Below, one piece after another: positions 7,470 to 16,344 of a stretch of DNA of 47,462 bases. Made by a program: the position numbers and the translations under genes. Source of the stretch: Lachnospiraceae bacterium UBA5899 (GTDB lineage Bacteria > Bacillota > Clostridia > Lachnospirales > Lachnospiraceae); the NCBI GenBank assembly GCA_002432425.1, contig DJEL01000058.1, forward strand, positions 1 to 47,462, given 5' to 3'. Below the pieces are notes generated by a model that saw nothing but the letters and a program-made list of their open reading frames with translations, was not told the DNA's origin and searched no databases. The first letter of the stretch is position 1; every line of letters begins with the position of its first letter.

Positions 7470-8967
7470 CAGGAACTTAACAGGTAAAATGAAAGAAAAT
7501 TACCGCTTTTTCGGGATAGGCACGGCATTGTATGCCTGCTTCTACGCCCTGTGTCTGTATAAAAACAGCGGAGGCATTGCCTTTACTTTTTTTATCGCAG
7601 GAAGCCTCTGGTTTTACTGCTTATGTATGAAAAAGTTAGAGGTTTCCTTGAAAAAAGACAGCGTTTTTTATCTGGTGACGGTGATGCTGCTGGCGGTATC
7701 GACCTTTATAACGGGGGACGGCAGAATAATCGCCATGAATAAAACCGGTATCTTTTTCCTGACGGCAAGCTTTCTGCTGCATCAGTTTTTTGAGGATAAG
7801 AACTGGAGTTTTTTCAAATACATAGAAAATATCATAAAGCTGCCCTTTGTCTGGATTGTGAAGATTTACAGACCTTTTGTGGATTTCCGAAAAAAGGAAG
7901 ATGAAAAGCAGAACAACAATGCGCTTTACGTGGTGCTCGGTCTGCTTGTGGGTATTCCGCTGCTGACAGTTGTCTGGGTGCTGTTGTGTGCGGCGGATGC
8001 GGCATTTGCCCAGATTAGCCGGAATATATTCGGAAACCTGAATTTAGGCAGCGGTTTTCAGATTGTGTTCATGATACTGGCGGCGTTCTTTGCCACTTAC
8101 GGCATTTTTGCCTATCTGGCGGAGCGTTCCCTGCCGGATGAAGCGCGGGAAAAAACACCGGCGGAAGCGCTCCCAGCCATTATCGTGCTGATACCGCTTA
8201 CCGTTCTTTATATGGTATTCTGCTGGATACAGATTTTCTGCCTGTTCGGCGGAAGATTTAATATGCAGGGCATGACCTATGCGGAATATGCCCGGAGAGG
8301 ATTTTTCGATTTGCTGGCGGTCTGCATCCTGAACCTGATACTGGTGCAGGCGGGCTATGGATTTTTTAAGAAAAACAAGGTTCTTGATATAACTATGACA
8401 GTCATGTCAGCTTGCACATACATTATGATAGCTTCCTCCGCATTCCGTATGATACAGTATGTGAAGCATTATAACCTGACCTTCCTCAGGGTGTTTGTCC
8501 TGTGGTTTCTGGTCGTGCTCACCGTGCTTCTGACCGGCGTGATTATCAGCATTTTCAAAAGAAGCTTCCCACTGTTCCGGTTCAGCATGGTGGTGGTGAC
8601 GGTGTGTTACCTGCTCTTATCCTTTGCCCATGTGGATTATTGGATTGCCACATACAATCTGCACAGGGGCGAGGCAGCAGGCACGGCATCGTACCGTATG
8701 GGACATACGGACTATTCCTATCTGCGGTACATGTCATCGGATGCGGCTCTGGCATTCCGGGAGTATATAGAGGATGGGGAAAAAGAAGCCGCTCCCGCAG
8801 ACGAGGGTGCATGGTACGGGGAAGACGGTGAAAGAGAATATTTTGTTCTGGAAGAGGACTGGCTCGCATACTACACGGAGAGAATGGATACACGGTATGA
8901 AAAAATGGGTATCCGCGGCTTTAATCTTTCACAATACATTGCCAATAAGGTGCTGCACGGGAATTAA
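7462..8967 (+). CDS. Polytopic membrane protein, DUF4173/DUF4153-like
   Basis: 501 residues with roughly ten to twelve membrane spans and a conserved loop 'NMQGMTYAEYARRGFFDLL', found in DUF4173/DUF4153 proteins of unknown function. The C-terminal 110 residues are soluble and acidic. Start ATG 7462 follows AGGAGGAAGAGG and overlaps the HTH gene. Some members of these families are controlled by neighbouring small HTH proteins; that is the likely arrangement here. The stop codon sits inside the loop of the terminator hairpin at 8947-8981. No catalytic motif is visible. Confidence 0.8.
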   Translation: MNDRNLTGKMKENYRFFGIGTALYACFYALCLYKNSGGIAFTFFIAGSLWFYCLCMKKLEVSLKKDSVFYLVTVMLLAVSTFITGDGRIIAMNKTGIFFLTASFLLHQFFEDKNWSFFKYIENIIKLPFVWIVKIYRPFVDFRKKEDEKQNNNALYVVLGLLVGIPLLTVVWVLLCAADAAFAQISRNIFGNLNLGSGFQIVFMILAAFFATYGIFAYLAERSLPDEAREKTPAEALPAIIVLIPLTVLYMVFCWIQIFCLFGGRFNMQGMTYAEYARRGFFDLLAVCILNLILVQAGYGFFKKNKVLDITMTVMSACTYIMIASSAFRMIQYVKHYNLTFLRVFVLWFLVVLTVLLTGVIISIFKRSFPLFRFSMVVVTVCYLLLSFAHVDYWIATYNLHRGEAAGTASYRMGHTDYSYLRYMSSDAALAFREYIEDGEKEAAPADEGAWYGEDGEREYFVLEEDWLAYYTERMDTRYEKMGIRGFNLSQYIANKVLHGN

Positions 8968-8988
8968 CCCGGCAGCACCTTGTTGTTT
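8947..8988. terminator. Strong bidirectional hairpin between convergent genes
   Basis: AAGGTGCTGC (8947-8956) and GCAGCACCTT (8972-8981) pair perfectly, extended by CGGG/CCCG across a bulged A, with loop AATTAA containing the stop of the upstream gene. The plus strand has a T-rich tail (8980-8989); the minus-strand tail is weaker. It can serve both the DUF4173-like gene and the convergent ABC-F gene. Confidence 0.85.
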
Positions 8989-10541
8989 TATAACTTCGTA
9001 GTCCACTTGGTGCAGTCCCACACATCGGTTGCCCAGTCTTCATAAAACTCCGGCTCGTGGCAGACCATGAGGATGCTGCCCTTGTATTCCTGCAAGGCGC
9101 GTTTTAATTCGTCCTTGGCATCCACGTCCAGGTGGTTGGTGGGCTCATCCAGAATAAGAACATTGGTATTCTTGTTAATCAGTTTGCAAAGACGCACCTT
9201 TGCCTGCTCGCCGCCGCTTAAGACCTTTACCTTGCTTTCGATATGTTTGGTGGTAAGACCGCATTTCGCCAGAGCGGAGCGCACCTCATACTGGCTCATG
9301 CCTGGGAATTCCTGCCAGATTTCTTCGATGCAGGAGGTTTCAATGCCGGCAGGAGTTTCCTGTTCAAAGTAGCCGATTTCCAGATAATCTCCCTGCTCGG
9401 TGGTGCCGGACAGAGGAGGAATGAGTCCCAAAATGCTTTTTAACAAAGTGGATTTACCGATACCGTTGGAGCCGGTCAGAGCAATTTTCTGTCCCCTCTC
9501 CATGGCAATGGTAAGCGGATGGGAAAGGGGCTCGTCATAACCGATAACCAGGTCGTTTGCTTCAAAAATGTAACGTCCCGGGGTGCGGGCTTCCTTAAAG
9601 CGGAATTCCGGCTTGGGTTTCTCCGCAGCCAGTTCAATCACATCCATTTTGTCTAACTTTTTCTGGCGGGACATCGCCATATTACGGGTTGCCACTCTTG
9701 CCTTGTTTCTTGCCACAAAATCCTTCAAATCGGCGATTTCCTTCTGCTGCTTATTGTAAGCGGCATTGAGCTGCGCCTTCTTCATGGCATAGACTTCCTG
9801 GAATTTATCGTAGTCGCCCACGTAGCGGTTCAATTCCTGATTGTCCATATGGTAAATCAGGTTGACAACGCTGTTTAAGAAAGGAATGTCGTGGGAAATC
9901 AGAATAAAAGCATTTTCGTAATCGGTCAGATACCGTTTCAGCCAGGCAATATGCTCGGCATCCAAGTAGTTGGTAGGCTCGTCCAGCAAAAGAATGTCCG
10001 GTTTTTCCAACAAAAGCTTGCCAAGCAGCACCTTGGTACGCTGACCGCCGCTTAAGTCGGTGACGTCCTTGTCAAGTCCCAGGTCCAAAAGCCCCAGGGC
10101 TCTTGCCACTTCCTCCACCTTGGCATCAATCATGTAAAAATCATGCATGGTGAGCAAATCCTGAATGGTGCCGAGTTCTTCCATGTAGGCGTCCATTTCT
10201 TCCGGGGAGGCTTCCCCCATCTTGTCGCAGATTTCATTCATGCGGGCTTCCATTTCAAATAAAAAGTCGAAAGCAGAGGAAAGCACCTGACGGATGGTCA
10301 TGCCCTTCTGCAGGACAGTGTGCTGGTCAAGATAACCCACACGGACATTTTTTGCCCATTCGATTTTGCCCTCATCCGGCATGAGCTTTCCGGTAATAAT
10401 ATTCATAAAAGTGGATTTTCCTTCGCCGTTGGCACCGATTAAACCGATGTGTTCTCCTTTTAAAAGACGAAAAGATACATCCTGAAAAATGGCACGGTCG
10501 CCAAATCCATGAGTCAAATGTTCCACGTTCAAAATACTCAT
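8988..10541 (-). CDS. ABC-F family ATPase (YkpA/YbiT-like)
   Basis: 517 residues, two ABC domains and no membrane spans. Domain 1 has Walker A 'GANGEGKST' (36-44), signature 'LSGGQ' and Walker B 'ILLLDEPTNYLD'. Domain 2 has 'GSNGIGKST', 'LSGGEQ' and 'VLILDEPTNHLD'. The linker is charged and helical ('NKARVATRNMAMSRQKKLDK'), as in ribosome-binding ABC-F factors that relieve translation stalling or protect ribosomes. The compact linker and sequence suit the YkpA/YbiT housekeeping group better than antibiotic-resistance types. MSILNVEHLT at 10541 is chosen as the start, with GGAG just upstream; MEIV at 10553 is an alternative. Confidence 0.92.
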   Translation of the reverse strand: MSILNVEHLTHGFGDRAIFQDVSFRLLKGEHIGLIGANGEGKSTFMNIITGKLMPDEGKIEWAKNVRVGYLDQHTVLQKGMTIRQVLSSAFDFLFEMEARMNEICDKMGEASPEEMDAYMEELGTIQDLLTMHDFYMIDAKVEEVARALGLLDLGLDKDVTDLSGGQRTKVLLGKLLLEKPDILLLDEPTNYLDAEHIAWLKRYLTDYENAFILISHDIPFLNSVVNLIYHMDNQELNRYVGDYDKFQEVYAMKKAQLNAAYNKQQKEIADLKDFVARNKARVATRNMAMSRQKKLDKMDVIELAAEKPKPEFRFKEARTPGRYIFEANDLVIGYDEPLSHPLTIAMERGQKIALTGSNGIGKSTLLKSILGLIPPLSGTTEQGDYLEIGYFEQETPAGIETSCIEEIWQEFPGMSQYEVRSALAKCGLTTKHIESKVKVLSGGEQAKVRLCKLINKNTNVLILDEPTNHLDVDAKDELKRALQEYKGSILMVCHEPEFYEDWATDVWDCTKWTTKL

Positions 10542-10574
10542 AACAATCTCCATTTCTTTTATAACCTGCGATTT

Positions 10575-10604
10575 AGTATAGCATGACCTTATTTTTTCAT
10601 GCAA
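10575..10604 (-). promoter_or_regulatory. Promoter of the ABC-F gene
   Basis: On the minus strand, TTGCAT (10604-10599), 18-base spacer, TATACT (10580-10575) preceded by TGC (extended -10). It gives a leader of about 30 bases. Confidence 0.6.
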
Positions 10605-10710
10605 GAGGTATATTTTGCGGGCGCAAGAGGCATACTTTGGAAAAGATTGCATTTTGCGGAAAAGCTTTGCAAAAAGCGGTTCTAATCTGCAGAAAGAAAG
10701 GAAAGTAACG

Positions 10711-11388
10711 ATGAAGAAAAATAAAATTTTAACGGTCTGCTCTTTACTGGCAGTGTCCGTGGTGCTGCTTACGGCATGCGGAAAGAAAAACAATGGAGGC
10801 ACCGGCGAAAATACGGAAAGCACCACGCCCCAGACTTCTTCTCAGGCAGGAAACAATACCGAAAACAGCACAGCGGAAAGCACCCCTGTGGAAAGCACGG
10901 AACCGGCGCAGGAAAGCAAGCTTATGTACCTGCGTGATGCCGTGGCGGAAGCTCTTGGCGAGGACTACTGGCCCGACTCCGTGATGGAGCCCGAATATGT
11001 GCAGGATTTGTACGGTCTGAAGCCGGATATGTATGAGGATATCTTCGTGGAAACGCCGGTTATCGGTACCCATGTGGACACCCTGATTATCGTGCAGGCA
11101 AAGGAAGACCGGGTGGAAGAGGTAGAAACGGTGCTGAACAATTACCGGGAAAGCGAAATCAGCAACACCATGCAGTACCCGATGAACATCGGCAAGCTGC
11201 AGGCATCCCGTATTGAAACCATTGACAACTATGTATTCTTTATCCAGCTTGGCGGCAGCTCCGTGGATGCGGAAGAAGAGGGCGAAGAAAAAGTAATGGA
11301 ATTGAGCCAGGAGCAGAATGAAAAGGCTCTGGAAGCCATCCGCCAGGCACTGGAGGACAACGCTGCCGGCAGCGGACGCGCCCGGTAA
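10711..11388 (+). CDS. DUF4358-type lipoprotein
   Basis: 225 residues. The signal peptide ends in a lipobox 'LLTAC' (Cys23), followed by a Ser/Thr/Glu-rich spacer and a compact domain ('LRDAVAEALGEDYWPDSVM', 'YGLKPDMYEDIF', 'DTLIIVQAKEDRVEEVETVL') matching DUF4358 proteins. These are commonly encoded beside MBOAT and DHHW genes in Lachnospiraceae. It probably sits on the outer face of the membrane as an accessory of the acylation cassette; its activity is unknown. ATG 10711 has AAAGGAAAG upstream. The MBOAT gene starts 5 bases after its stop. Confidence 0.82.
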   Translation: MKKNKILTVCSLLAVSVVLLTACGKKNNGGTGENTESTTPQTSSQAGNNTENSTAESTPVESTEPAQESKLMYLRDAVAEALGEDYWPDSVMEPEYVQDLYGLKPDMYEDIFVETPVIGTHVDTLIIVQAKEDRVEEVETVLNNYRESEISNTMQYPMNIGKLQASRIETIDNYVFFIQLGGSSVDAEEEGEEKVMELSQEQNEKALEAIRQALEDNAAGSGRAR

Positions 11389-11393
11389 ATCTT

Positions 11394-12803
11394 ATGGTTT
11401 TATCCGGCGTTGTCTTTCTATTCCGGTTTTTGCCGATATTTTTCCTGCTGTATTTTCTGGCGCCGAAAAAGGCTAAAAATGTGGTGCTCTTTGCGGGGAG
11501 TCTCCTGTTTTACGCCTGGGGCGAACCGGTTTATATTGTGCTGATGCTGTTTTCCACGGTATCGGATTATCTGCATGGCATGCTGATAGAGATAAACAGA
11601 GGGAAGCGGAAAGCCTTTTACTTTCTGCTTTCCTCCCTCACAATCAATCTTGCCATGCTCGGCTTTTTTAAATACAGCGGTGTAAACCTGCCGCTCCCTA
11701 TCGGCATCTCTTTTTACACCTTCCAGACCATGTCCTACGTGATTGATGTGTACCGGGGCGAGGTACCGGCACAGAAAAATTTCCTGCAGTTCGCAGTTTT
11801 TGTGACCATGTTTCCCCAGCTTGTGGCGGGACCCATTGTGACCTACGGAGATGTGGCGGAGCAGTTAAAGGAAAGGCGTGCCGCACCGGAAGACATGGCA
11901 GCAGGCATAGTACGTTTTCTCATCGGACTGGCAAAAAAGGTGCTACTTGCAAACAACATCGGTGTTTTGTTTACGGAAGTAACATCACTGTCACCGGAGA
12001 AAATGACGACCTTGTCAGCATGGCTGTGCATACTGGCGTATGCGTTCCAGATTTATTTTGATTTCTCGGGTTATTCAGACATGGCAATCGGTCTGGGAAA
12101 AATACTGGGCTTTACCTTCCCGGAAAACTTTCACTATCCGTACATTGCCCGCAGCATTACGGATTTCTGGCGCCGGTGGCACATGTCCTTAAGCGGCTGG
12201 TTCAGAGACTATGTTTACATTCCGCTCGGCGGCAACAGGAAAGGAATGAAACGGCAGCTTTTGAACATTTTTATTGTCTGGACGCTGACCGGCATCTGGC
12301 ACGGGGCGGGAGTCAATTTCCTTTTGTGGGGCATGTGGTTTGCTCTTTTTCTTATATTGGAAAAGCTGTTTTTGGGAAAAATCCTGCAGAAAATACCGGG
12401 CTTTTTCGGCTGGGTGTATACCATGTTTCTGGTGCTTTTAAGCTGGAGCTTTTTCTCCATAGAGGACGGAGAGGTGCTTGCCAATGTATGGCGTTCCCTG
12501 TTTTTCCGGGCGCCCGGTGGCATTTTCAACCGGGAAGCTCTTTATTTCTGGGAAAATTACCGGCTTTTGTTCTTCCTGCTTGCCATCTCATCCCTTCCCT
12601 TTGGAAAAAGTGCGGCGGAAAAAATATGGCAGCGCCTCTGCCGTACGGAACGCATCCAATCGGCAAAGGCAGAAATATTGTCCTGTGCGGGGGCTGCTTC
12701 CTATACGGCATTGGAGATTTTGTATCTGGGCGGATTGTTTCTGCTTTCCGTGGCAAATATTGTGGACGCCAGCTATAATCCGTTTCTGTATTTTCGGTTC
12801 TGA
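11394..12803 (+). CDS. AlgI-like MBOAT O-acyltransferase
   Basis: 469 residues, about ten spans. It contains the MBOAT hallmarks: 'FWRRWHMSLSGWFRDYVYIPLGG' core (H263) and 'GIWHGAGVNFLLWG' with the catalytic histidine H303. AlgI-like proteins move acetyl groups across the membrane for O-acetylation of cell-surface or extracellular polysaccharides. Together with the DHHW (AlgX/AlgJ-like) protein downstream and the DUF4358 lipoprotein upstream it makes a complete cassette; the polymer is not identified by any neighbour. Translation likely depends on coupling to the preceding gene because no good SD precedes ATG 11394. Confidence 0.93.
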   Translation: MVLSGVVFLFRFLPIFFLLYFLAPKKAKNVVLFAGSLLFYAWGEPVYIVLMLFSTVSDYLHGMLIEINRGKRKAFYFLLSSLTINLAMLGFFKYSGVNLPLPIGISFYTFQTMSYVIDVYRGEVPAQKNFLQFAVFVTMFPQLVAGPIVTYGDVAEQLKERRAAPEDMAAGIVRFLIGLAKKVLLANNIGVLFTEVTSLSPEKMTTLSAWLCILAYAFQIYFDFSGYSDMAIGLGKILGFTFPENFHYPYIARSITDFWRRWHMSLSGWFRDYVYIPLGGNRKGMKRQLLNIFIVWTLTGIWHGAGVNFLLWGMWFALFLILEKLFLGKILQKIPGFFGWVYTMFLVLLSWSFFSIEDGEVLANVWRSLFFRAPGGIFNREALYFWENYRLLFFLLAISSLPFGKSAAEKIWQRLCRTERIQSAKAEILSCAGAASYTALEILYLGGLFLLSVANIVDASYNPFLYFRF

Positions 12804-12869
12804 TGCTAACAGAGGACCGGTATAAATGGCGCAGCATAACCTGTGAAAATACTGCGGAAAAGCATGGGA

Positions 12870-12985
12870 TAAATGGTAAGAGGCAAAGATGAAAGAATGG
12901 CAAGAGGCAGGGATGAAAGAATGGCAAGAGACATGAAAAAACGAAACAGAGACAGGAGAATGGTACAGAGACAGGAGAACGGTAC
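12870..12985 (+). repeat. Two adjacent short tandem duplications before the DHHW gene
   Basis: A 24-base unit is present at 12888-12911 and 12912-12935, with a degenerate partial copy at 12870-12887. Then a 19-base unit occurs twice (12948-12966 and 12967-12985, one mismatch). Each 19-base copy contains AGGAGA, so the duplication doubles a ribosome-binding-like motif. The area is also readable as the frame from ATG 12873. Confidence 0.85.
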
Positions 12986-12989
12986 TGAA

Positions 12990-14177
12990 ATGAACAGGCA
13001 AAAAAAGTCGGGCAAAAACTTCACAGAACGTCTGCGGACGTGGGCAGTGCTGCTGGTGTTCTCTGCAGTTCTGCTTTTGTTTTCCGTTGCGGATATGCTG
13101 CATCCGGCAAAACTGTATTCTTCCTATGAAAACCGGAAGTTGCAGCAAAAGCCGGAGCTTTCGGTACAGGCTGTCCGCACCGGCAGCTATATGAAAGAAT
13201 ATGAGGGCTATGTATCCGACCAGATTTTGGGGCGAAATAGCTATATTGCCGTAAAGAGCGCCACAGATAAGGCGCTGGGGAAAAAGGAAATCAACGGCGT
13301 GTACCTGGCAGCGGATGGGACTCTCATAGAAAAGCACACGGAGGAATTTTCGGCACAGAATATAGAAAAGACCCTGGAAGGACTGCAGAAGCTGGAAAGG
13401 CTGCTGCAAGGGAAAAGCCGGAGCTTTCAGGTACTGCTGGCGCCCACGGCAGACAATGTATATGCAGCAAAGCTCCCGGCCTATGCGGAAGTTTTCCCGG
13501 AAGAAGTGCTGTGGAGGCGGTTCCGGGATGCCTGCGGAAAAAATACGGTATTTCTGGATGTGTTTTCCCCTTTGCGCAGTCATGCGGAAGAATATATTTA
13601 CTACGGAACAGACCACCACTGGACCACACTGGGAGCTTATTATGCCTATCAGACCTGGGCAATGGAAAACAAAGTGACAGCAGTGTCGTATAATGCGGAT
13701 AAAGTTTCGGAAAGCTTTCACGGCACGCTGCATTCCAAAACCAACCTGCCGGGACTGCCCTTCGACACCATAGAGGCTTATGCTTATCAGGGTACGAGGG
13801 AAGTGTACTACGATATGTCGAAAACACCGGCGTATTCTCTTTATGCGGAAAAGTATCTCTCCGGGAAAAACCAGTACGGGTATTTTTTAGATGACAATCA
13901 CATGCTGATAGAAATCCGGAATACTTCCTATGAAAAGCCATCCCCGGACAAAGAAAGAAAAAACAAAGGAACCTCTTTATTTCTCATAAAGGATTCCTTT
14001 GCAAACTGTATGGTTCCCTATCTTAGCGAACATTACGAAACCATTTATATTTTAGATTTACGGTACTATAAAGGTAAGCTGTCACAACTTCTTGACACGT
14101 ATGTCACAAAAGATACGGATGTGCTTATTCTTTATAATATGTCTCATTTTGTAACGGAGTTCCGTTTTTGGGAATGA
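12990..14177 (+). CDS. DHHW-family (AlgX/AlgJ-like) surface polymer O-acetylation protein
   Basis: 395 residues: an N-terminal membrane anchor ('WAVLLVFSAVLLLFSVADML') and an extracellular SGNH-like domain with the family motif D208-H209-H210-W211 ('YGTDHHWTTLGAYYAY') and a C-terminal 'LFLIKDSFANCMVPYL' block carrying the nucleophile-region serine. DHHW proteins accept acetyl groups from the MBOAT partner and place them on polysaccharide. The start is uncertain: ATG 12990 follows repeated AGGAGA motifs, while the frame stays open to ATG 12873 through tandem repeats. Its last codons overlap a minus-strand gene tail to tail by 53 bases. Confidence 0.87.
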   Translation: MNRQKKSGKNFTERLRTWAVLLVFSAVLLLFSVADMLHPAKLYSSYENRKLQQKPELSVQAVRTGSYMKEYEGYVSDQILGRNSYIAVKSATDKALGKKEINGVYLAADGTLIEKHTEEFSAQNIEKTLEGLQKLERLLQGKSRSFQVLLAPTADNVYAAKLPAYAEVFPEEVLWRRFRDACGKNTVFLDVFSPLRSHAEEYIYYGTDHHWTTLGAYYAYQTWAMENKVTAVSYNADKVSESFHGTLHSKTNLPGLPFDTIEAYAYQGTREVYYDMSKTPAYSLYAEKYLSGKNQYGYFLDDNHMLIEIRNTSYEKPSPDKERKNKGTSLFLIKDSFANCMVPYLSEHYETIYILDLRYYKGKLSQLLDTYVTKDTDVLILYNMSHFVTEFRFWE

Positions 14178-14563
14178 CCTCTATATGGGAGTAGGTATTC
14201 ACCAGCGTGACCGCCAGCACAAGCAGGAGGGCAAGCATCAAAACGAGAGTTACCGCATTTAGGACGCTGAACAACAGCAGTATTTCTGCAAGAATAAAGA
14301 AACAGTAGAAGCCGGTCACGATACGGTAAGCCAGCAGCCGTCCGGGGGTCTGGGCAAAGATAAGACGCAAGGCTCCGGCAAAAACGGCAAGAAATACATG
14401 ATAAATGACGGCAGCCCAGAGGATAATCCGGGCGACCCACAAGCCTAAGGCACCCATTCCGTAAAGGATGGAATTTACCAACAGTCCGTAACCTTCCGGG
14501 TCGCTGATTTCATCACCGGACAGGGTGGCTTCTATTTTGTCTGCTAAATACTTTTTGGTTCAT
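14125..14563 (-). pseudogene. Small three-span membrane protein downstream of flotillin, 5' frameshift
   Basis: The main frame encodes a hydrophobic protein with about three or four spans ('ILWAAVIYHVFLAVFAGAL', 'GFYCFFILAEILLLFSVL', 'LVLMLALLLVLAVTLV') ending in a polar tail. Reading upstream in that frame gives a convincing soluble N-terminus ('KKYLADKIEATLSGDEISDP') but meets TGA at 14562-14560. An ATG at 14563 with AAAGGAA upstream is exactly one base out of frame; removing one A at 14560/14559 restores M-T-K-K-Y-L. If the sequence is right, only a TTG (14481) could start the remaining 118 residues. It lies 33 bases after flotillin, probably co-transcribed. I do not recognise the family. 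Confidence 0.65.
14153..14170 (+). terminator. Short intrinsic terminator inside the end of the DHHW gene
   Basis: AACGGA (14153-14158) and TCCGTT (14162-14167) pair around GTT and run into five T. It lies just before the stop codon and would stop transcription before it enters the opposing flotillin unit. Confidence 0.5.
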
Positions 14564-14596
14564 GAAGAAATAAGTTCCTTTCGAGAGCCCCGGGCA

Positions 14597-16084
14597 TTAC
14601 ATGAAGTCCGGTTCTTCGTTTGTGTCGGTAGTTGCTGCCTTGGCAGGAACGGGTGCATCGGCTACTTCGTTATTCTTTAAGAAGCCGGAAAGCACTGCGT
14701 TCAAGTCTACGCCGGTGGACTCTTTTAAGCCGTCGGTTACCTGATTTAAGGTGTTCATAACGTCCTTCATGAGTTTTGCGGAGTTGCCGTCACCGTACAT
14801 GGTAATCTTGTCAACCTTGGCAAGAGGTTCGGCAGCGTTGCGGACTACGTCGGGCAGAGCCTTGAAGTACATTTCGAGGACAGCGGCTTCACCCATCTTA
14901 GCCATAGCTTCGGCTTTCTTTTCGATACCTTCTGCTTCTGCAACAGCCTTTGCCTGAATGGCTTCTGCTTCCGCAAGACCCTTGATACGGATACCTTCCG
15001 CTTCCTGTTCCTTTGCGTATTTTTCCGCTTCCGCCTGGATTTTAAGTGCCTGAGCCTGCTGCTCTAATTCGTATTTCTTAGCCTCTGCATCACGCTGACG
15101 CTGATAGAGCTGGGCGTCTGCCTGCTGCTGTTTTGCGAACTTTTCCGCTTCCGCTTTCTTCTTAACCTGTGCATCCAGCGCCTGTTCCATAACTTCGGCT
15201 TCTTTCTGCTTTAAGAGAATTTCCTTTTCCTGCTTTGCAATGTTTGCGTTAGCGGTGGTAATTTCGATGGTCTTTCTCTGTTCCTCCTGCTGAATTTGGT
15301 ATGCGGCATCCGCTTCTGCCTTCTTGGCATCGGATACTCTCTTCAGTTCAGCCTGGGTAATGGCAAGTTCGTTGTTTTTCTGTGCAATGTCCGTCTGTGC
15401 GGCAATCTGCGCTTCGTTGGCTTCTCTCTGTGCATTTGCCTGCGCCTTTGCAATTTCCTTTTCACTTTCGGCACGGGAAATAGCGGCGTTCTTCTGGATT
15501 TTAACGATGTTGTCCACACCTAAGTTTTCGATAACGCCGTTGCCGTCCACGAAGTTCTGCACGTTGAAGCTGACAATGTCAAGACCCATGGCAGCTAAGT
15601 CGGGCTCTGCGTTTTCCTTTACCAGCATGGCGAATTTCTGACGGTCGCTGACCATTTCTTCGAGGTTCATCTTACCTACGATTTCACGCATGTTACCTTC
15701 GAGAACTTCTCTTGCCACCTGGGCGATGTAATCGGTTTTCTTATTTAAGAAGTTCTGTGCGGCCAAAGCAAGCTGGTCGGGGTTCACACTGATTTTTACG
15801 TTTACGGCTGCGTCTACACGGATATTAATGTAATCTGCGGTAGGTACGGCAGATGAAGTTTTTACATCAATGGGAATTAACTGTAAATTCAGTTCATCCT
15901 TTTTCTCAAAGAAAGGTATTTTCACACCGGCGCGTCCGATAAGGATTTTGGGACGTTTTCTCAGACCGGAGATGATGTAGGCGGTATCGGGAGATGCTTT
16001 TACATATCCGGATATCAGGATGATTAAAACAACAAGTACAATGAGTGCGATAGGCACTACTTTTACAATCATATCTGTGTTCAT
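14597..16084 (-). CDS. floT: Flotillin-like membrane scaffold (FloT/YuaG)
   Basis: 495 residues. An N-terminal membrane hairpin ('VVPIALIVLVVLIILISGYV') precedes an SPFH/band-7 domain (about 30-200). A long Ala/Glu/Lys/Gln-rich coiled coil with the repeating 'AEAE/KAEAEK' pattern (about 210-400) follows, then a short C-terminal tail. Bacterial flotillins oligomerise on the inner membrane and organise functional membrane microdomains, affecting fluidity, secretion and signalling. The NfeD-like partner (YuaF) usually found beside floT is not obvious; instead a small unrelated-looking membrane gene follows. SD AAAGGAG sits 8 bases before ATG 16084. Confidence 0.93.
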   Translation of the reverse strand: MNTDMIVKVVPIALIVLVVLIILISGYVKASPDTAYIISGLRKRPKILIGRAGVKIPFFEKKDELNLQLIPIDVKTSSAVPTADYINIRVDAAVNVKISVNPDQLALAAQNFLNKKTDYIAQVAREVLEGNMREIVGKMNLEEMVSDRQKFAMLVKENAEPDLAAMGLDIVSFNVQNFVDGNGVIENLGVDNIVKIQKNAAISRAESEKEIAKAQANAQREANEAQIAAQTDIAQKNNELAITQAELKRVSDAKKAEADAAYQIQQEEQRKTIEITTANANIAKQEKEILLKQKEAEVMEQALDAQVKKKAEAEKFAKQQQADAQLYQRQRDAEAKKYELEQQAQALKIQAEAEKYAKEQEAEGIRIKGLAEAEAIQAKAVAEAEGIEKKAEAMAKMGEAAVLEMYFKALPDVVRNAAEPLAKVDKITMYGDGNSAKLMKDVMNTLNQVTDGLKESTGVDLNAVLSGFLKNNEVADAPVPAKAATTDTNEEPDFM

Positions 16085-16144
16085 ATGATTTCTCCTTTCA
16101 GACAGGGGTTAATAGTTGACTTACTTTTTTGTAAGATTAGATTT

Positions 16145-16153
16145 ATTATAGCA
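16145..16153 (-). promoter_or_regulatory. Extended -10 promoter of the flotillin gene
   Basis: The minus strand reads TGCTATAAT (16153-16145), a perfect extended -10. No convincing -35 is seen. The leader to the ATG is about 55 bases. Confidence 0.5.
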
Positions 16154-16260
16154 TATCTGCCGGAAGAAAAAATAGAGGAGAATGATACGTTATCTGTAAA
16201 ATTTATGCAATATTTCTTTTCTGATGCACGATAGGATGCAGATATGTGCAAAATGGGGTA

Positions 16261-16290
16261 TTGTTATTGCAGTGGGGCTCATGCTATAAT
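16261..16290 (+). promoter_or_regulatory. Promoter of the HAD/rsmA unit
   Basis: TTGTTA (16261-16266), 18-base spacer, TATAAT (16285-16290) with extended TGC at 16282-16284. It is divergent from the flotillin promoter, with about 110 bases between the two -10 elements. Confidence 0.65.
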
Positions 16291-16344
16291 GATTTCACTG
16301 GGCTAAAGCAACTGCTTCCTATTAAAAGGTGAGAGGAAAGACAA

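Noticed and set aside
8988..10541. ABC-F gene as an antibiotic resistance determinant
   Set aside because: Sequence and linker length fit housekeeping YkpA/YbiT types better; no resistance context.
12588..13733. 381-codon minus-strand frame opposite the MBOAT/DHHW region
   Set aside because: It is antisense to two well-supported genes, has a low-complexity Cys/His/Phe composition and no family motif.
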